Origin: Pseudomonadota bacterium
Lineage (GTDB): Bacteria > Pseudomonadota > Alphaproteobacteria > Rhizobiales > Xanthobacteraceae
Direction: 5' to 3'
DNA: 6,956 nucleotides
Assembly: GCA_021779635.1 (NCBI GenBank)
Contig: JAJYAH010000368.1
Coordinates: 1-6,956 of the forward strand
Below, piece after piece: positions 6,755-6,956 of the stretch. The notes under the pieces are model-generated. The model ran no database searches and had not been told where the DNA came from. It saw nothing but the letters and a program-made list of their open reading frames with translations. The translations under genes and the position numbers were made by a program. Position 1 is the first letter of the stretch. Every line of letters begins with the position of its first letter.

Positions 6755-6956
6755 GTCTCCGGGATAGGGCCGGCGGGCCCACGCGCCATCGAGCAACGCG
6801 CGATGCTCGAAGAACAGCGTCGGATCGTTGCCTCGCAGCGCCGTCCTGAGCAGTCCCGTCGCATCCTCGGCGTTCGAGGGCACCGCCACGCGCCAGCCGA
6901 TGCCATGGACCCAGGCCACCTCGTTCGTCTGGCTGTGCCAGGGATCGCCGCACTTG
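6740..6956 (-). CDS. 2-oxoacid dehydrogenase E1 beta subunit, internal fragment
   Basis: Read on the minus strand from the right edge, an open frame of about 72 residues gives [20 protein letters not shown], then [20 protein letters not shown], then FFEHRALL and [12 protein letters not shown]. This is the end of the pyrimidine-binding (transketolase-like) domain of thiamine-diphosphate E1 beta subunits (pyruvate, branched-chain 2-oxoacid or acetoin dehydrogenase type), roughly residues 110-190 of a usual 325-340. Family membership is clear from PSNAEDA and [11 protein letters not shown]; the substrate cannot be told. It could equally belong to a fused alpha-beta E1. The N-terminal part lies beyond the window. 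The C-terminal half should continue leftward but is replaced by argS: after EYVVP the frame reads [11 protein letters not shown] and loses the expected FG-K/R pattern. Confidence 0.82.

Noticed and set aside
6755..6956. Continuation of argS in frame to the window end
   Set aside because: The frame is open, but the encoded residues ([14 protein letters not shown] and on) do not resemble ArgS, while the opposite strand is clearly an E1 beta subunit. The open frame is chance.

Overview
This window reads as ordinary chromosomal DNA from an alphaproteobacterium of the Bradyrhizobium / Rhodopseudomonas / Afipia type (Nitrobacteraceae). It is GC-rich throughout. The IlvD, Dgt and ArgS proteins look very like the Bradyrhizobium versions as I remember them; this is recall, not a search.

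Layout, left to right. (1) The C-terminal four fifths of ilvD (dihydroxy-acid dehydratase), cut by the left edge. (2) A secreted Sel1-repeat protein of the ExoR family that overlaps the ilvD stop codon by 14 bases. (3) Converging on it from the minus strand, a secreted YXWGXW-repeat protein with a Trp/Tyr/Gly-rich front half and a Pro/Ala-rich tail. A short perfect palindrome lies between these two convergent genes. (4) Also on the minus strand, an A-type iron-sulfur carrier gene (erpA) followed 16 bases later by exonuclease III (xth), probably one transcript. (5) Divergent from erpA across about 106 bases, dgt (HD-domain dNTP triphosphohydrolase), followed 9 bases later by argS (arginyl-tRNA synthetase).

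The genes are mostly housekeeping: branched-chain amino acid synthesis, Fe-S maturation (IlvD is itself an Fe-S enzyme), DNA repair, nucleotide pool control and translation. The two exported proteins, ExoR-like and YXWGXW, are the envelope-related part. Every gene-free gap is about 110 bases or shorter. I see no rRNA, tRNA, CRISPR array, insertion sequence or phage gene.

The one real anomaly is at the right end. ArgS homology stops at about residue 267, and the remaining roughly 200 bases encode, on the opposite strand, an internal piece of a 2-oxoacid dehydrogenase E1 beta subunit. Both genes are broken at the same point, across a stretch of about 15 bases that fits both proteins. Because argS is essential, a chimeric assembly or clone junction is the likeliest cause. 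I found no convincing undescribed biological system here.
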